A stretch of 64,000 bases of DNA, from contig NZ_JBHLWO010000002.1 in NCBI RefSeq assembly GCF_042432805.1, forward strand, positions 930,001 through 994,000, written 5' to 3'. The position numbers and the translations under genes are program-made. The notes under the pieces are model-generated. The model ran no database searches and was not told the origin of the DNA. It saw only the letters and a list, made by a program, of their open reading frames with translations. Numbering within the stretch: the stretch's first letter is position 1; each line of letters starts with the position of its first letter. Below, piece by piece: positions 62,420-64,000 of this stretch. The stretch comes from Olivibacter oleidegradans. GTDB taxonomy: Bacteria; Bacteroidota; Bacteroidia; Sphingobacteriales; Sphingobacteriaceae.

Positions 62420-63682
62420 TCACTTCAAGACTTCTTTAGCTACTTTATCATTTCCATCGATACGATGTTTGTATTTCAAACCTAATATCTTCGCCAATAG
62501 TGGATAGATATGAATATTCTCAAAGGCACCGATCGTTAAACCTTCTTTAAAGGCGGGTCCCCAAGCGATGAAAGTAGCTCGCATTTCCGGTGTTTCATAG
62601 GGGTCAAATCCATGTGCTCCGGGATGTGGTTTCTTATTGGAAAAATAATAAGGTGCTTTCGCAACCAATACGATATCGCCTATTCGGTGATATTTGTCCT
62701 CTTTTTTTCCGTAATGATAATTGCTTGGTACTTGATCACTTAGATAGGCATCAAACTTATCAGACTTTTGAATGGATTGGTAAATCGACTGAAGGTTCTT
62801 TTTGTCTTTCACATGTATATTTACAAGTGTGCCATTTGAAGCAATGATCACTTGCGTTGTATCGACTTTAAAAGGTAATGGCAAGGGTTCGTCTCGATTG
62901 ATGGCCTTCATACCATGATCAGAAACGAAAATAAAACTGACAGGAAGTCCCGTTTGTTGTACGGCGATGTTGAGGGCATTAACGGCAGAATCAATGAAGT
63001 GCACCGCTTTTTTCGTCTCGGTTGCATCGGGGCCATAGAGGTGTCCTGCATGATCGACTTCGGGGAAGTAAAAATTAATGAGGTGCGGACGTTTTTCCGA
63101 TGGTAATGATAGCCAGTTCACAACAGTCTGTATGCGTTTTGCTATTGGAATCTTTTCATTGTAAGCATAATAATAAGACGGCAACATTCCACCAATAGCT
63201 GCTTCCGATCCCGGCCAATAAAAGCTAGCACTCAGTAAACCCTGTTGCTCGGCAAGTGTCCAAATGGGGATACCGCCATACCAAGCCGGATTCTTGACGG
63301 CCTTCGCATTTGACATGCTATATCTTGCTTGCATTTTCGGGTCGTAGATATTATTTCCAACCAAGCCATGATGCGATGGGTACATGCCCGTTACGATTGT
63401 ATAGTGGTTGGGAAAGGTAATGGAAGGAAATGACGGAATCAGTGCTTTGGCACTTACGCCACTTGACGATAGTTGTTGTAAATGAGTTGCCTGGAATTTT
63501 TCTGCGTAATCATACCGAAAACCATCGGCAGAGATCAGGATTACATAGGGTTTGTCTTGTTGCTTGGCTACATTTTGACGATTTGGAACTGATTTTTGCG
63601 TGGTGTCTTGGGCATGCGTAGGTGACACCAAAAAAACAGCTAATGCGACACCTAGCAAATAAGAAAAAACTCTTGTTACCAT
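62420..63682 (-). CDS. Secreted nucleotide pyrophosphatase/phosphodiesterase (ENPP-like)
   Basis: A 420-residue alkaline-phosphatase superfamily enzyme with a signal peptide (ending near THAQ, residue 25). Metal and active-site motifs are ISADGFRYDY, FPSITFPNH (nucleophile Thr), EVDHAGHLYGPD and FVSDHGM. The order and lengths fit nucleotide pyrophosphatase/phosphodiesterase (type I phosphodiesterase) proteins, which cleave nucleotide or lipid phosphodiesters in the periplasm. The exact substrate is unknown. Confidence 0.9.
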   Translation of the reverse strand: MVTRVFSYLLGVALAVFLVSPTHAQDTTQKSVPNRQNVAKQQDKPYVILISADGFRYDYAEKFQATHLQQLSSSGVSAKALIPSFPSITFPNHYTIVTGMYPSHHGLVGNNIYDPKMQARYSMSNAKAVKNPAWYGGIPIWTLAEQQGLLSASFYWPGSEAAIGGMLPSYYYAYNEKIPIAKRIQTVVNWLSLPSEKRPHLINFYFPEVDHAGHLYGPDATETKKAVHFIDSAVNALNIAVQQTGLPVSFIFVSDHGMKAINRDEPLPLPFKVDTTQVIIASNGTLVNIHVKDKKNLQSIYQSIQKSDKFDAYLSDQVPSNYHYGKKEDKYHRIGDIVLVAKAPYYFSNKKPHPGAHGFDPYETPEMRATFIAWGPAFKEGLTIGAFENIHIYPLLAKILGLKYKHRIDGNDKVAKEVLK

Positions 63683-63771
63683 GACGCGATTATAGGTATT
63701 TTACTTGACTTAAATGTTAGCTGAAGGTTATTTTTAGCTCTAAGGTGTTAGGTGTAGGTATTAGCTATCAG
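63683..63771. repeat. Intergenic word repeats
   Basis: Degenerate TAAGGTGTTAGGTG and AGCTATCAGCTATCGG words like those at 14885-15000. They run into the 3' end of the partial ORF next to them. Confidence 0.45.
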
Positions 63772-64000
63772 CTATCGGTCGTCGGCTGTCAGCTTAGGTG
63801 TGTTTGTTGAGTAGAAAGCGGGTTTCTGACGGTCATATAAAGAAATTCGTTCGCCGACAAGGGAAAAGTCAGAAACTTGACTATCAATATAGCGTAGCCT
63901 GTTACCGACGTAGATTATTGTGTTATCAAAATGTTTTATTGACCTGTCGAAATGATTGATTGTGCTATCGAAGTTGAGTATAATGGTATCGAAATACGGC
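63772..64000 (-). CDS. Partial ORF with FDxxI heptad repeats, N-terminus outside the window
   Basis: The minus strand is open from the window edge to a TAG at 63772-63774 (75 residues seen, no start codon). It begins with 7-residue repeats: YFDTIIL, NFDSTIN, HFDRSIK, HFDNTII, YVGNRLR and YIDSQVS, encoded by 21-base tandem units. The other frames have stops. The heptad pattern suggests a coiled coil or helical repeat. The last 25 residues run into intergenic-type repeat sequence, so the true end is uncertain. I do not recognise the family. Confidence 0.4.
   Translation of the reverse strand, partial: PYFDTIILNFDSTINHFDRSIKHFDNTIIYVGNRLRYIDSQVSDFSLVGERISLYDRQKPAFYSTNTPKLTADDR
63875..64000. repeat. 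Six tandem 21-base degenerate repeats
   Basis: Units start at 63875, 63896, 63917, 63938, 63959 and 63980, sharing TGnnnTATCGAAAT-like sequence. The period equals seven codons. The array reaches the window edge and probably continues. Confidence 0.8.

Noticed and set aside
1..64000. tRNA, rRNA, phage or insertion-sequence genes
   Set aside because: Reading the gaps gave no T-loop/anticodon arrangement, no rRNA-like sequence, and no transposase or integrase motif. A tRNAscan or Infernal search would be decisive.

Overview
The window looks like chromosome of a Bacteroidota species, most likely Sphingobacteriaceae (Pedobacter, Sphingobacterium or Olivibacter relatives). The reasons are a SusC/SusD pair, a FecI/FecR-type sigma and anti-sigma pair, LytS/LytTR two-component pairs, DUF4270, kelch and YncE lipoproteins, a short Hc1 histone-like protein, and promoters matching the Bacteroidota pattern (TTTG or TTG, a spacer of about 20 bases, then TAnnTTTG). 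No rRNA, tRNA, phage gene, transposase or CRISPR array was recognised by eye.

Layout. 1-13.5 kb is mostly housekeeping: metX (cut by the left edge) and hom, an HI0933-type flavoprotein, a Gfo/Idh/MocA oxidoreductase, a YncE-like lipoprotein, a beta-lactamase-fold serine hydrolase, GH25 lysozyme with prmC, then ribD, a DMT transporter, a YigZ protein, a nucleoside phosphorylase and a WYL regulator. 14.9-23.9 kb is a compact module bounded by long inverted repeats. It holds a TonB-dependent siderophore receptor and a PepSY membrane protein on the plus strand, and a four-gene operon on the minus strand: ECF sigma factor, FecR, an STN-domain protein carrying surface repeats, and a shorter repeat paralogue. 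23.9-31.8 kb has a Usp protein, a UbiA-like protein with a methyltransferase, a WD40-Omp85 fusion followed by a LytS/LytTR pair, and a deoxyribonucleotidase divergent from a DeoR regulator across three evenly spaced palindromes. 32-39 kb carries the Hc1 gene and a tolC-macA-macB efflux operon divergent from a second LytS/LytTR pair.

39-47.4 kb has a classical histidine kinase and OmpR-type regulator divergent from DUF4270 and kelch lipoproteins, with four regulator-like half-sites at 10-base spacing between them, then an aldo/keto reductase, an L,D-transpeptidase and a DACNV-DAC diadenylate cyclase candidate. 47.6-56.2 kb is rich in DNA repair: Ku, gdhA, a dinB-dnaE mutagenesis operon and a convergent exonuclease/GIY-YIG nuclease. 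dinB and the nuclease carry the same palindromic operator, so they look like one damage regulon. 56.2-61.2 kb is a SusC/SusD locus with a 32-codon upstream ORF that ends Cys-Cys-stop. The right end has two small HTH genes, a nucleotide pyrophosphatase-like enzyme, and the end of an ORF built from 21-base repeats that runs off the window.

The gaps between genes, mostly at 3' ends, are full of short repeated words and a dispersed CCTGCC-TACC-GGCAGG palindrome. Several promoters sit so close to the start codon that leaderless mRNAs are likely.
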